DNA of 64,000 bases from Bradyrhizobium quebecense (GCF_013373795.3 NZ_CP088022.1:3844001-3908000), one strand, 5' to 3'; shown: positions 53,690-62,449, numbered from the stretch's first letter. Numbers and translations: made by a program. The notes: a model not told the origin generated them from the sequence alone.

Positions 53690-54649
53690 TCATCCCTGGA
53701 AGTTGTCTTTGGAGCGCCCCATCAGATCGATGAAGACGTCTTCGAGCGATGGCTCGCTCGCCTGCCAATGCCACTTCGCATTACCGCGATGCGGCGCGAT
53801 GGCAGCCTCGAGCGCCGCCTTGTCGCGGCCGGAGACGTGCAGGCTGGTGCCGAACGGCGCCGCCATATCGACACCCGGCTTGCCGCTGAGCTCGGCCATC
53901 AGTCCGTTGAAATCCTTGCCAGTGACCGTGTAGGTCGACAGCTCGGACTTCGCGATCACCTCGTCCACCGTGCCGTGCGCCAGGAGATGACCGTAGGCGA
54001 TGTAGGCGATCTCATGACAGCGCTCGGCCTCGTCCATGTAGTGGGTCGAGACCAGCACGGTGAGGCCTTCGGCCGCGAGCGCGTGGATCTCGTTCCAGAA
54101 ATCGCGCCGCGCCTTGGGATCGACGCCGGCGGTGGGTTCGTCGAGCAGCAGCAATTGCGGATTGGGCAGCGTGCAGGCGCCGAGCGCCAGTCGCTGCTTC
54201 CAGCCGCCCGACAGTTCGCCGGCGAGCTGCTCCTCGCGCCCCTTGAGGCCGATGCGCGCGATCATGTCGCGCGCGGCGCCGCGCGCGTCCGCCATGCCAT
54301 AGAGCCGCGCCACGAACTCCAGATTCTCGCGCACCGACAGATCCTGGTAGAGGCTGAAGCGCTGCGTCATGTAGCCGACCTTGCGCTTGATCTTGTCGGC
54401 ATCGCGCCGGATGTCGTAGCCGAGGCAGGTGCCCTCGCCGCTGTCGGGCGTCAACAGGCCGCACAGGATGCGGATGGTCGTGGTCTTGCCGCTGCCGTTG
54501 GGGCCGAGGAAGCCATAGATCGAGCCGCGCTTGACCTGCATCGACAGGTCATGGACCACCTCGCGCCCATTGAACGATTTGGTCAGGCCCTTCACATCGA
54601 TCGCGATGGACGATGCGTTGGAGCGGGCGTTGGTCGGACCGCCGTTCAT
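53690..54649 (-). CDS. ABC transporter ATP-binding protein
   Basis: A 319-residue ATPase. Walker A is GPNGSGKTTT, the signature motif is LSGGWKQRLALGACTLP and Walker B is LLLLDEPTAGVDPK, with STHYMDEAERC as the H-loop. It powers the permease encoded 6 bp downstream. Its start overlaps the stop of the HlyD gene by 4 bp (ATGA), so translation is coupled. The C-terminal extension of about 90 residues is common in YbhF-type exporters. Confidence 0.94.
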   Translation of the reverse strand: MNGGPTNARSNASSIAIDVKGLTKSFNGREVVHDLSMQVKRGSIYGFLGPNGSGKTTTIRILCGLLTPDSGEGTCLGYDIRRDADKIKRKVGYMTQRFSLYQDLSVRENLEFVARLYGMADARGAARDMIARIGLKGREEQLAGELSGGWKQRLALGACTLPNPQLLLLDEPTAGVDPKARRDFWNEIHALAAEGLTVLVSTHYMDEAERCHEIAYIAYGHLLAHGTVDEVIAKSELSTYTVTGKDFNGLMAELSGKPGVDMAAPFGTSLHVSGRDKAALEAAIAPHRGNAKWHWQASEPSLEDVFIDLMGRSKDNFQG

Positions 54650-55443
54650 CTGCGTGCCGCCATTGGCGTCTTCGAGTTAGTCTTGGGATTGAGGTAGATG
54701 CTGATCGGCTGGCCGACCCGCAGGACATCGGGCCGGCTCGGCCGCGCCTGGATCAGATAGACCAGCTTGTTGCGCTCATCGAGGCTGTAGATGACGGGCG
54801 GCGTATACTCCGCCGTGGTCGCAATGAAATAGATCTTGGCGGTGAGGTCGGCGGCGCAATTGTCGCAGGTGACCCTCACCTCGTCGCCGAGCGCGAGCTT
54901 CGGCAGCTCGGTTTCCGGCACGAAGAAGCGCAGCTTCATGTTGCCGGGCGGCATGATCGACAGCACCGGCCGCTGCGCCTGCACCATCTCGCCCTCGCGG
55001 AAATAGATCTGCTGGATCGAGCCCGCGATCGGCGCAAAGCCCTTGCGGCGATCAAGCCGCGTCTGCGAGGTGACGACGCGCGCTTCCGCGACGCGCAGCG
55101 CCGAGACGGCGGAATCCAGGTTGGCCTGGGTGCCGGCGCCGGTGCCGCGCAGCGAGGCCGCGCGGTCATAGCTCTGCCGGGCGTTGGCCAGGGTCGCGTT
55201 GTTCTGGTTGAGATCGGCGCGCTGCAGATCGTCGTCGACCGAGTAGAGGAGATCGCCGGGCTTGACCTCGTCGCCCTCGCGCACGTTGAGCTTGATGACG
55301 CGGCCGGATTCATCCGGGCTGACGAAAATCATGTCGGCCTCGACCCAGCCCTGGAAGCCGGGGTCGCGCTTCTCCTTGCATCCGGCGAGCGCCGCCGCCA
55401 CCGCGACGATCGTGATCAGCTTCATCATGCGCGAAGCGGTCAT
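54646..55443 (-). CDS. HlyD-type periplasmic adaptor, lipoprotein
   Basis: A 265-residue membrane-fusion protein. The signal MKLITIVAVAAALAGCKEKR ends in a lipobox (LAGC), so it may be lipidated. VEADMIFVSPDESGRVIKLN and VREGDEVKPGDLLYSVDDD are the lipoyl/barrel-sandwich part; a short helical hairpin and RVTCDNCAADLTAKIYFIAT follow. The length is short compared with AcrA (about 400), as in YbhG-like adaptors. It overlaps both neighbouring genes by 4 bp. Confidence 0.9.
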   Translation of the reverse strand: MTASRMMKLITIVAVAAALAGCKEKRDPGFQGWVEADMIFVSPDESGRVIKLNVREGDEVKPGDLLYSVDDDLQRADLNQNNATLANARQSYDRAASLRGTGAGTQANLDSAVSALRVAEARVVTSQTRLDRRKGFAPIAGSIQQIYFREGEMVQAQRPVLSIMPPGNMKLRFFVPETELPKLALGDEVRVTCDNCAADLTAKIYFIATTAEYTPPVIYSLDERNKLVYLIQARPSRPDVLRVGQPISIYLNPKTNSKTPMAARR

Positions 55444-56165
55444 GTCTTGCTCCGTTCGCCGAAGATCAGATCGAGATGCACCTTGAACATCGCGAGCCCG
55501 TCGAGCGGCGCGTGCCGGGCAAACAGGCTCTGCCAGATCACCGCGACGATCGCGGGTGCGACGACCAGCTGCGGGAAATCCCCGAGCTCGCGGTGCTTGA
55601 TCTCGCCGCGCGTGATCGCGAGCTGCACCAGTGCCCTCATGCCGGTCAGGCCCTTCGACACCACCTCGCGGAAGTAGAAGTCGGCAATCGCCGGGAAGCG
55701 CGGCCCTTCGGCGACGATCAGGCGGATGATGTCGCCGCGCCGGGTCGCCACGACCTCGCGCATGAAGGTCTCGGCAAATCCCTCCACCGCGTCGCGCACA
55801 GGACCGGTGATGGTGGGCAGCGCGGTCAAGCGGCCGATCAGCGGCACCAGCGCGGTGCGGATCAGCTCCTCGAACATCGTCTCCTTGTCCTTGAAGTAGA
55901 GATAGAGCGTGCCCTTGGCGACGCCTGCCCGCTTGGCGACCTCGTCGAGCCGCGTCGCGGCAAAGCCGCGCGCGATGAACTCGTCCATCGCCGCCTCGAT
56001 GATCGCCGCGCGCCGCTCCGCGGATTTCCCGGCGCGGCTCGCAGCCGGCTTCGCCTCAGGCAGTGTTGCCGAGGCCACCTTCGGGATCTTCGCCGCGGCC
56101 GTCCGGATCGTGGTCCGGCGCTTGGCCGGCTGGGTACGGGTCGATGTTTTGGTGCGCTTTGTCAT
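55440..56165 (-). CDS. TetR family regulator of the ABC exporter operon
   Basis: A 241-residue TetR regulator with a basic N-terminal tail (KRTKTSTRTQPAKRRTTIRT) and a clear helix-turn-helix: RRAAIIEAAMDEFIARGFAA, TRLDEVAKRAGVAKGTLYLYF with LYLYFKDKETMFEEL. It is the first gene of tetR-hlyD-ATPase-permease. The -35 and -10 boxes (TTGACA-N17-CATAAT) end 6 bp before its ATG, so the message is probably leaderless. The 20-bp palindrome in the spacer would let it repress its own operon. Confidence 0.92.
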   Translation of the reverse strand: MTKRTKTSTRTQPAKRRTTIRTAAAKIPKVASATLPEAKPAASRAGKSAERRAAIIEAAMDEFIARGFAATRLDEVAKRAGVAKGTLYLYFKDKETMFEELIRTALVPLIGRLTALPTITGPVRDAVEGFAETFMREVVATRRGDIIRLIVAEGPRFPAIADFYFREVVSKGLTGMRALVQLAITRGEIKHRELGDFPQLVVAPAIVAVIWQSLFARHAPLDGLAMFKVHLDLIFGERSKT

Positions 56166-56171
56166 AGTTAA

Positions 56172-56200
56172 ATTATGACTGACTGGTCAGTCATTGTCAA
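56172..56200 (-). promoter_or_regulatory. Promoter and TetR operator of the exporter operon
   Basis: On the minus strand, TTGACA (56195-56200), 17 bp, CATAAT (56172-56177). ATGACTGACTGGTCAGTCAT (56175-56194), with 9-bp perfect arms, fills the spacer. This is a textbook repressor site. Confidence 0.88.
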
Positions 56201-56452
56201 GGCAGATCGAGGGGTACTTGGTTCGATACGAAACACTCCTGCCTGCCGGCTTGAGCGGGATCAAAAGTCGCCTGGCATTTCGTGGGATCTGCCCGCCGTC
56301 AAAGGGCGCGCCAAGTCAAATTCTGCAGCGCCGAATGATCTAGACTAAAGATTTGCGGCTCGCAGGATGGCTGGAGCGCAGCGAAACCAGTCAGGCTGCA
56401 ACCGCGTGGGGAGATGATGGGTTTCGCTTCGCTCTATCCACCCTACGCCCGA
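56201..56452. other. Intergenic region before DUF2000
   Basis: About 250 bp with no gene. A weak inverted pair (gctggagcgcagcgaaacca / gggtttcgcttcgctctatcc) at 56373-56440 looks like a decayed extragenic repeat. Confidence 0.4.
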
Positions 56453-56863
56453 CTACGTGTGAAACTTCAGCCCATCGAGGATCTTGTCGACCACCTTCCG
56501 CTCGGCGCGGATGGCGAGGCCGACCAGGTTGAGATCGCTACGTGCCACTGCCCTCACCACCTCGCGATTGGCGGCGTCATGCGTGGTCCTGAACATGTCC
56601 TCGGTGTAGAGCGCCGGCCGCACGTCGCGCGCCAGCGCGCGATCCAGCGCGCGCGACAACTGCGCACGGTCGGCGCCGTAGATCAGGATCGGCTGACCGA
56701 TCAGGGACAGATACTTCGTCCTCGAGCCGTCCTCGTAATTCTCGCCGATACATTCTGGAAAGGAAGCTGCGATGCCACCGGCCAGAAACGACGCCACGTT
56801 GAGCTTCTGCCAGACTTCCAGGTCGGTGCGGATCACGACCGCGATCTTGGTGTCGAACTGCAT
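56453..56863 (-). CDS. DUF2000 protein
   Basis: A 136-residue DUF2000 protein: TKIAVVIRTDLEVWQKLNVA, FLAGGIAASFPECIGENYED and GLAIRAERKVVDKILDGLKF. The fold is related to peptidyl-tRNA hydrolase II, but no activity is established to my knowledge. It is probably a single-gene unit, ending 33 bp short of DUF4189 on the same strand. Confidence 0.85.
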   Translation of the reverse strand: MQFDTKIAVVIRTDLEVWQKLNVASFLAGGIAASFPECIGENYEDGSRTKYLSLIGQPILIYGADRAQLSRALDRALARDVRPALYTEDMFRTTHDAANREVVRAVARSDLNLVGLAIRAERKVVDKILDGLKFHT

Positions 56864-56895
56864 GGCGGGAGCTTAGCGGCAGTATGCCGTGCCGC

Positions 56896-57303
56896 CTACC
56901 CCTTGGCGTCGCAGGCCCAGGCGCGGATCACGCATTCCTTGCCGCCGTAGTCGTAGCACTTCTTGGTCGCGGCATTGAGCGAGCTCGAGATCCTGGGCGC
57001 CACCGCATAGCCATGCGCGCCGCAAGGATTCTTCATGTCGATCGCGAGCGCGGCACAGGCGCGCTTCATGGTGACGGTGGTGCAATCGCCCTTGCACTGC
57101 TTCAGCGCCGCCGCGCGCGCCGCGCCCTCCGCCGGATAGTCGAAGGCCTGGCCATAGGCCCCGCATTTGCCGACCGCGAATGCACCGGCCGCGTGCGCCT
57201 TGGGGATGAAGGTTTCCACGGAGAAACGCGTGGCGCCAACCAGCAATGTCAGGACGAGAATCGTCAGCGCGCGGCGCTGCGCGGCGGCGGTCGAAATGAT
57301 CAA
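56896..57303 (-). CDS. DUF4189 secreted protein
   Basis: A 135-residue protein with an N-terminal signal (ALTILVLTLLVGATRF followed by KAHAAG) and a cysteine-rich DUF4189 domain: AFAVGKCGAYGQAFDYPAEG, ALKQCKGDCTTVTMKRACAA, TKKCYDYGGKECVIRAWACD. The cysteines would form disulfides in the periplasm. The likely start is the TTG at 57303, 7 nt after GGGGGA; a TTG at 57318 adds five residues. Function unknown. Confidence 0.82.
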   Translation of the reverse strand: MIISTAAAQRRALTILVLTLLVGATRFSVETFIPKAHAAGAFAVGKCGAYGQAFDYPAEGAARAAALKQCKGDCTTVTMKRACAALAIDMKNPCGAHGYAVAPRISSSLNAATKKCYDYGGKECVIRAWACDAKG

Positions 57304-57393
57304 GCGGAAATCCCCCAAAGCCCGGCGCGGACTCTACAAAGGGGTCGTTTCCAGATGGTGAATGACGGGTTGAAGGGCGCAATTCCAACCACG

Positions 57394-57440
57394 CGTCGTC
57401 CCGGCCCCCGTGCGCAATTGCGCACTAGGCCGGGACGACG
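57394..57440. repeat. Extragenic palindrome
   Basis: cgtcgtcccggcc faces ggccgggacgacg around a nested palindrome tgcgcaattgcgca. It stands in the gap between DUF4189 and the molybdopterin-binding gene. Confidence 0.75.
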
Positions 57441-57450
57441 GTGGATGGAG

Positions 57451-59055
57451 CTAGCTGCGCCTTGCTGCTTCCAGCGCCTGGGGCGTGTCGATGTCGAGGA
57501 AGGCGCTGTTGCCTTCGACCGGGACCTCGGCGACCACCTCGGAATGCTTGGCGATCAGATGACGCGCGCCGATGTCGCCATCGAGCGTCATCAATTCCTT
57601 GAAGAAACGCCGCGACCAGAGCACCGGATTGCCGCGGCGGCCCTCGCTGACGGGCACTGCGATCAGGTGGCCGCGATCGGGCTCGAAGGTCTCGATCAAA
57701 AGATCGATCAGCTTCGCATCGATCAGCGGCATGTCGCCGAGGCAGACGACCGCGCCATCGGCGCTGTCGGAGACCGCCGAGATGCCGGCCTTCACCGAGC
57801 TGGCGAGTCCGCCGGCGAAATCCGGGTTGCGGACGAACTTGACCTTGAGTCCATCAAGCGCCTGCTCGACCAGGTCGGCCTGGTGCCCGGTGACGACAAT
57901 CACCTCCGAGGCCTTCGAGGCCAGCGCCTGCTCGGCGACGATGCGCGCGAGCTTCTTGCCGTCGAGTTCGGCGAGCAGCTTGTTCGGGCCGCCCATCCGG
58001 GTCGAGCGTCCCGCCGCGAGCACGATCGCCGCGACGTTGCGGTTGCCTTCGGTATCGGGGACGGTGCGCGGCTGCGGCCGCGTCACGATCTCCATGAGAA
58101 GACCGCCGACGCCCATGCCGGTGAGATCCGACCGCGTCACCTTGATGCCGGCGAGCAGCCGCATCAGCACCCAGTCAAAACCGTTCTCGACCGGCGAGCG
58201 CGCGCAACCCGGCGCGCCCAGCACCGGCACGCCGCCGGCGCTGCCGATCAGGAGCAGATTACCGGGATCGACCGGCATGCCGAAATGCTCGATGGCGCCG
58301 CCGATCTCGGTGATTGCGGCCGGGATCACGTCGCGGCGGTCGGCGATCGCGGACGCCCCGAACACGATGACGAGTTCGGCCCCCAGACCGAGCAATTCCT
58401 TGATCGAGGCCGCGAGCACGGTCTCGTCATGCGGCACCCGGCGCTCGGCGATGATGGTGGCGCCGGCCGGCGCCAGACGCTCGGCGGTGACCCGCAGCGT
58501 CTTGTCGATCACTTTCGGCGCGAGGCCCGGCAGCAAGGTCGAGACCACGCCGACCTTCCGGATCACGTAAGGCGCGATCCGCAGCGTGCCCTTGCCGGCG
58601 ACGGCGACGGCCGCATCGCGCAGCCGGTCCTCGACGCCGAACGGGATCAGCTTGACGGTCGCGATCATCTCGCCTTCGACCACCGGCTTGAACGCTGAGA
58701 GCGTTGCAAAGGTGATTGCCTCGTCGACGCCGTTGATGCGATCGACCGCGGCGCGGTCGACCACCAGCACGCCCGGGCGCGCCGCAAACAGATTGGCGCG
58801 GCCGGTGAAGGCGCGCTCGACATTGACGCCCTCGCCCGCCACCGCCTGCGCGATGCTGGCGGCCGCGACGTCTTCGGAGACATCGCCCTCCTCGAGCCGC
58901 ACCACGACGACGTCCTTGACGCCGGCCCTGGTCAGCGCCGCGACCTCATCCGGGCCGATCGTGGTGCCTTTCTTGAGCACCAGCGTGCCCTGGCGGAGCG
59001 TGTGCACGGTGACGCCGCCAATCGCGTCGGCCGGACTGGCGGGACCGAACTTCAT
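57451..59055 (-). CDS. Molybdopterin-binding / MobA-like nucleotidyltransferase fusion
   Basis: A 534-residue protein. Residues 1-340 form a MoeA/MoaB-like cofactor-binding region (ELVIVFGASAIADRRDVIPA, LGAPGCARSPVENGFDWVLM). Residues about 345-530 are a MocA/MobA-type nucleotidyltransferase (VAAIVLAAGRSTRMGGPNKL, VVCLGDMPLID). MocA enzymes attach CMP to molybdopterin, the form used by xanthine dehydrogenase-family enzymes. The gene is the last of the cox cluster and overlaps the XdhC gene by 4 bp, so it most likely finishes the cofactor for the linked hydroxylase. Confidence 0.9.
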   Translation of the reverse strand: MKFGPASPADAIGGVTVHTLRQGTLVLKKGTTIGPDEVAALTRAGVKDVVVVRLEEGDVSEDVAAASIAQAVAGEGVNVERAFTGRANLFAARPGVLVVDRAAVDRINGVDEAITFATLSAFKPVVEGEMIATVKLIPFGVEDRLRDAAVAVAGKGTLRIAPYVIRKVGVVSTLLPGLAPKVIDKTLRVTAERLAPAGATIIAERRVPHDETVLAASIKELLGLGAELVIVFGASAIADRRDVIPAAITEIGGAIEHFGMPVDPGNLLLIGSAGGVPVLGAPGCARSPVENGFDWVLMRLLAGIKVTRSDLTGMGVGGLLMEIVTRPQPRTVPDTEGNRNVAAIVLAAGRSTRMGGPNKLLAELDGKKLARIVAEQALASKASEVIVVTGHQADLVEQALDGLKVKFVRNPDFAGGLASSVKAGISAVSDSADGAVVCLGDMPLIDAKLIDLLIETFEPDRGHLIAVPVSEGRRGNPVLWSRRFFKELMTLDGDIGARHLIAKHSEVVAEVPVEGNSAFLDIDTPQALEAARRS

Positions 59056-59753
59056 GCCGCTTCTTCTTTTTCTTTGGGAGGCAAACGCAGCTGCGCGGTG
59101 ATCTCGGCCATGATCGCGACCGCGATCTCCGACGGCGACACCGCGCCGATGTCGAGCCCGATCGGCGCGTGGATGCGCGCGATGTCGCTGTCCCGCGCGC
59201 CTAGCGCGCGCAGCCGCTCGGCGCGCTTGGCGTGGGTCTTCCGCGAGCCGAGAGCGCCGATGTAGAAGCAGTCGCGGTCGAAGGCGTGCAGCAGCGCCGG
59301 GTCGTCGATCTTGGGATCATGCGTCACCGCGACGAACGCCGTGTAGTGATCGACATTGAGCGGCGGCAGCGCGACGTCGGGCCATTCGGCGACCAGCGGC
59401 ACGTCGGGGAAACGCTCCGGGCTTGCAAACGCCGTGCGCGGATCGACCACCGTGACGTCATAGTCGAGCGAGCGCGCCAGCGGCGCCAGGGCCTGGCTGA
59501 TATGGACCGCGCCGATGATCACGAGCTTTGCGGTCGGCGCGTAGACGTTGAGGAACAGCTTTTTTCCGCCGGCCTCGACATTGCCGCTCTTGCCCATCCG
59601 CAGCTGCTTGGCAAGCTCGACGCGCAGCGGATCGGCGGCGATGTCCGCAGCCTTCACCAAGCGCTGCTCGCCATTGGCGGTGTCGGTGACGATGATGACC
59701 GGGCGGCGCGCGGCGCGCTCGGCGTTGAGCTCTTTCAGGATCTCGAGCTTCAC
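59052..59753 (-). CDS. XdhC Rossmann-domain protein (CoxF-like)
   Basis: A 233-residue protein with the XdhC C-terminal Rossmann domain: LVIIGAVHISQALAPLARSL, VVDPRTAFASPERFPDVPLV, AFVAVTHDPKIDDPALL and GLDIGAVSPSEIAVAIMAEI. XdhC proteins carry and deliver sulfurated Moco to molybdenum hydroxylases. Here the two XdhC domains are on separate genes; the N-terminal one is encoded 2 bp upstream. Its stop overlaps the start of the fusion gene. Confidence 0.9.
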   Translation of the reverse strand: MKLEILKELNAERAARRPVIIVTDTANGEQRLVKAADIAADPLRVELAKQLRMGKSGNVEAGGKKLFLNVYAPTAKLVIIGAVHISQALAPLARSLDYDVTVVDPRTAFASPERFPDVPLVAEWPDVALPPLNVDHYTAFVAVTHDPKIDDPALLHAFDRDCFYIGALGSRKTHAKRAERLRALGARDSDIARIHAPIGLDIGAVSPSEIAVAIMAEITAQLRLPPKEKEEAA

Positions 59754-59755
59754 GG

Positions 59756-60079
59756 CTAACCGACCTTCTCGACGAACACGCGGATGGTGCCGCCGCAGGA
59801 CAGGCCGACATTCCAGGCCGTCTCGTCCGCGACGCCGAATTCGAGCATTTTTGGCTGGCCGCTCGCGATCACGTCGAGCGCTTCCGTCACCACCGCGCCC
59901 TCGACGCAGCCGCCGGAAACGCTGCCCAAGAACGTGCCGTCGTCATTGATGACGAGGCTCGAGCCGGCCGGGCGCGGCGCCGAGCCCCAGGTCTCGACCA
60001 CGGTGGCGAGCGCCACGCCATGGCCCTGCTTCTGCCAGGTCTCGGCGGCCTGCAGGATGTCTTCGTCGCGGTTCAGCAT
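59756..60079 (-). CDS. XdhC/CoxI N-terminal domain protein
   Basis: A 107-residue protein: ALATVVETWGSAPRPAGSSL, GSVSGGCVEGAVVTEALDVI and a C-terminal GLSCGGTIRVFVEKVG. This is the XdhC_CoxI domain, with the conserved Cys in SGGCVE. It is likely to work with the Rossmann-domain partner as one Moco chaperone. GGAGG precedes the ATG. Confidence 0.9.
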   Translation of the reverse strand: MLNRDEDILQAAETWQKQGHGVALATVVETWGSAPRPAGSSLVINDDGTFLGSVSGGCVEGAVVTEALDVIASGQPKMLEFGVADETAWNVGLSCGGTIRVFVEKVG

Positions 60080-60108
60080 GGTGGCCTCCTGCTATCGGGT
60101 CAGGCTTC

Positions 60109-61311
60109 TCAGGCTACAGAACGGATCAGGCTGCGGTGGTGCGCCGGCGGCGGGGATGACAGCGCCCCGATCAAGCCCTTGATGGACGTCAAGTTATGCA
60201 CCGGGCGAAATTCGTCAACGTGGGGCAGCATCATTTTGATGCCCTGGGCCTTGGCCTCGAAGCCGGAATAGCGCAGCAGCGGGTTGAGCCAGATCAGGCG
60301 GCGGCAGGAGCGGTGCAATCGGTCCATCTCGAAGGCCAGTTTGGCATCGGCCTCGCGTTCTAGTCCATCGGATATAAGGAGGACGATGGCGCCCTGCCCG
60401 AGCACCCGGCGGGCCCAGAGCTGGTTGAAGGTGTGCAGCGAGGTCGCGATCCGCGTCCCGCCGGCCCAGTCTTCCACCGAGGACGTGCAGCTCGCCAGCG
60501 CCTCGTCGGGGTCGCGCGCCCGCAACGCGCGCGTCACATTGGTCAGGCGGGTGCCGAACAGGAACACCGAGACCCGCTTGCGGTAGTCGGTGATGGCATG
60601 CAGGAAGTGCAGGAACAGGCGGGTGTATTCGCTCATCGAACCGGAAATATCGAGCAGCGCCACGATCGGCGCCGGCTTCTCGATCCGGCCGAGCTTCCTG
60701 ATATCGATGATCTCGCCGCCGGTGCGCAGCGAGTTGCGCACGGTGCGGCGCATGTCGAGCCGCAAGCCGCGCGCGTCCGGCTGATAGCGGCGGGTCACGA
60801 GCTCGGCCTGCGGCAGCCGCATCCTGGCGATCTCGCGCGTCACCTCGGCGATCTCCGCCGCGGTCATCTGCGCAAAATCCTTCTTCTGCAGCACCTCCTT
60901 GTCGGAGACCGAGAGCTTCAGCTCCTGCTCCTGGGCCTGCGGCCGCTCCTCGCTCTTCGCCGGCTGCGCCATCGCCTCCTGGACGCGGCGCGAGGCCGGC
61001 GGCGGCTTCTTCCTGGCGTGGTCGGGCAGCGGGACGGAATCCAGCATGCTCTTCCACTCCTCGGCGGCGCGGAAGAACAGCTCGAAGGCCTGGCGGAAGA
61101 TCAGCGCATGCTCATGGCGCTTGACGAAGATCGCTTCCAGCGTGGCGTAGAAGTCGGAGCGATGTCCGACCTCGATCAGCTGCAGCGCATCGAGCGCATC
61201 GATCACCGAGCCCGGCCCGACCGGGAGCCCGGCCGCCCGCAGCGCGCGGGCAAAGCCGATCACGTTGTCGGCCATGTGGCCGGTCGGAGGCGCGAGGTGG
61301 TTGATCGGCAT
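60109..61311 (-). CDS. coxE: VWA-domain protein CoxE
   Basis: A 400-residue VWA protein of the CoxE type. The metal-site motif is ALLDISGSMSEYTRLFLHFL (DxSxS), with RIATSLHTFNQLWARRVLGQ and IVLLISDGLE later. The N-terminal 150 residues are alpha-helical (GFARALRAAGLPVGPGSVID). CoxE works with the MoxR-type ATPase CoxD in inserting or sulfurating the metal centre of CO dehydrogenase. It lies 29 bp upstream of the XdhC/CoxI gene. Confidence 0.92.
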   Translation of the reverse strand: MPINHLAPPTGHMADNVIGFARALRAAGLPVGPGSVIDALDALQLIEVGHRSDFYATLEAIFVKRHEHALIFRQAFELFFRAAEEWKSMLDSVPLPDHARKKPPPASRRVQEAMAQPAKSEERPQAQEQELKLSVSDKEVLQKKDFAQMTAAEIAEVTREIARMRLPQAELVTRRYQPDARGLRLDMRRTVRNSLRTGGEIIDIRKLGRIEKPAPIVALLDISGSMSEYTRLFLHFLHAITDYRKRVSVFLFGTRLTNVTRALRARDPDEALASCTSSVEDWAGGTRIATSLHTFNQLWARRVLGQGAIVLLISDGLEREADAKLAFEMDRLHRSCRRLIWLNPLLRYSGFEAKAQGIKMMLPHVDEFRPVHNLTSIKGLIGALSSPPPAHHRSLIRSVA

Positions 61312-61323
61312 CGCTTATACCCT

Positions 61324-61402
61324 GTCATTCCGGGGCACGCGCAGCGTGAACCCGGAACATCGAGATTCCGGCTTCGATGCTGACGCATCGCCCCGGAATG
61401 AC
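61324..61402. repeat. Extragenic repeat, family 2, copy 3
   Basis: gtcattccggggcacgcgca and gtgaacccggaacat face gattccggcttcgatgct and gcatcgccccggaatgac. It lies between coxD and coxE, in the middle of the cluster. Confidence 0.8.
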
Positions 61403-61424
61403 GGACGTTGTTGCGGCGCGTGAC

Positions 61425-62333
61425 TTACGTCTCGCTCGTCGCTTCCTTCAATGTCTTCTGCAACGCATCGCCCTGCATGCGCGCGATGTCGTCCTGGTAC
61501 TTCAGGAGTGCGCCCAGCGTGTCGCCGACCACCTGCGGCGTCAGCGAGCGGGCGTCGAGTTCGGACAGCGCGGTGGCCCAATCGATGGTCTCGGCGACGC
61601 CCGGCGACTTGTAGAAATCCTGGTTGCGCAGCGCCTGCACGAAGCGGACCACCTGCTGCGACAGCTTCGCGGAAATGTTCGGCACCCGCGACTTGACGAT
61701 CGCGAGCTCGCGCTCCGCTGTAGGATAATCCACCCAGTGATAGAGGCAGCGGCGCTTCAGCGCGTCGTGGATCTCGCGGGTGCGGTTCGAGGTAATGATC
61801 ACGATCGGCGGCGCCGGCGCCTTCACGGTGCCGAGCTCGGGGATCGTGACCTGGAAGTCGCTGAGGATTTCGAGCAGATACGCCTCGAACGCCTCGTCGG
61901 CACGATCGAGTTCGTCGATCAGCAGCACCGGGGGGCCAGCGACGTCGGGCTCAAGCGCCTGCAACAACGGTCGCTTGATCAGGAAGCGCTCGGCGAAGAT
62001 GTCGCTCGCAAGCTGGTCGCGATCGGTATCGCCCGAGGCCTCCGCGAGCCGGATCGCGATCATCTGCGCCGCGCTGCTCCACTCATAGACGGCGGAGGCG
62101 ACATCGAGGCCTTCATAGCATTGCAGGCGAATCAGCTTGCGCCCGAGCGCCGCCGACAAAACCTTTGCGATTTCGGTCTTGCCGACACCGGCCTCGCCTT
62201 CCAGAAACAGCGGCCGCCCCATGCGCAGCGCGAGATAGGTCACGGTCGCCAGCGACCGTTCGGCGAGATAACCGCGCGATGTCAGCAGCTCCTCGAGCGC
62301 ATCGACGGAAGTGGGTAACGCCGGTGCACTCAT
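61425..62333 (-). CDS. coxD: MoxR-family AAA+ ATPase CoxD
   Basis: A 302-residue MoxR ATPase. Walker A is LFLEGEAGVGKTEIAKVLSA, Walker B PPVLLIDELDRADEAFEAYL, and sensor and Arg-finger regions follow (VIITSNRTREIHDALKRRCL). CoxD-like proteins act as chaperones in assembly of the [CuSMoO2]-type centre of CO dehydrogenase. The next gene is coxE, its normal partner, after a 113-bp repeat-bearing gap. Confidence 0.92.
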   Translation of the reverse strand: MSAPALPTSVDALEELLTSRGYLAERSLATVTYLALRMGRPLFLEGEAGVGKTEIAKVLSAALGRKLIRLQCYEGLDVASAVYEWSSAAQMIAIRLAEASGDTDRDQLASDIFAERFLIKRPLLQALEPDVAGPPVLLIDELDRADEAFEAYLLEILSDFQVTIPELGTVKAPAPPIVIITSNRTREIHDALKRRCLYHWVDYPTAERELAIVKSRVPNISAKLSQQVVRFVQALRNQDFYKSPGVAETIDWATALSELDARSLTPQVVGDTLGALLKYQDDIARMQGDALQKTLKEATSET

Positions 62334-62386
62334 GGAACAGCCAGTCTTCGAACAGGGGTTAGCGAAATCACGCTGTGGATTTGGTT

Positions 62387-62449
62387 CTTGGATCTAGACC
62401 TTGCGATCTAGATCTTGGGATCTAGTGCCTTTTCGGTCCCTTGGATCTA
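62387..62449. repeat. Short tandem repeat cluster (cttggatctag) at the coxM end
   Basis: Four imperfect 12-14-mers of the type cttggatctag occur at 62387, 62400, 62414 and 62440; the last includes the coxM stop codon. They lie where coxL would be expected between coxM and coxD in many cox operons. No gene fits in this 113-bp gap. Confidence 0.65.
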
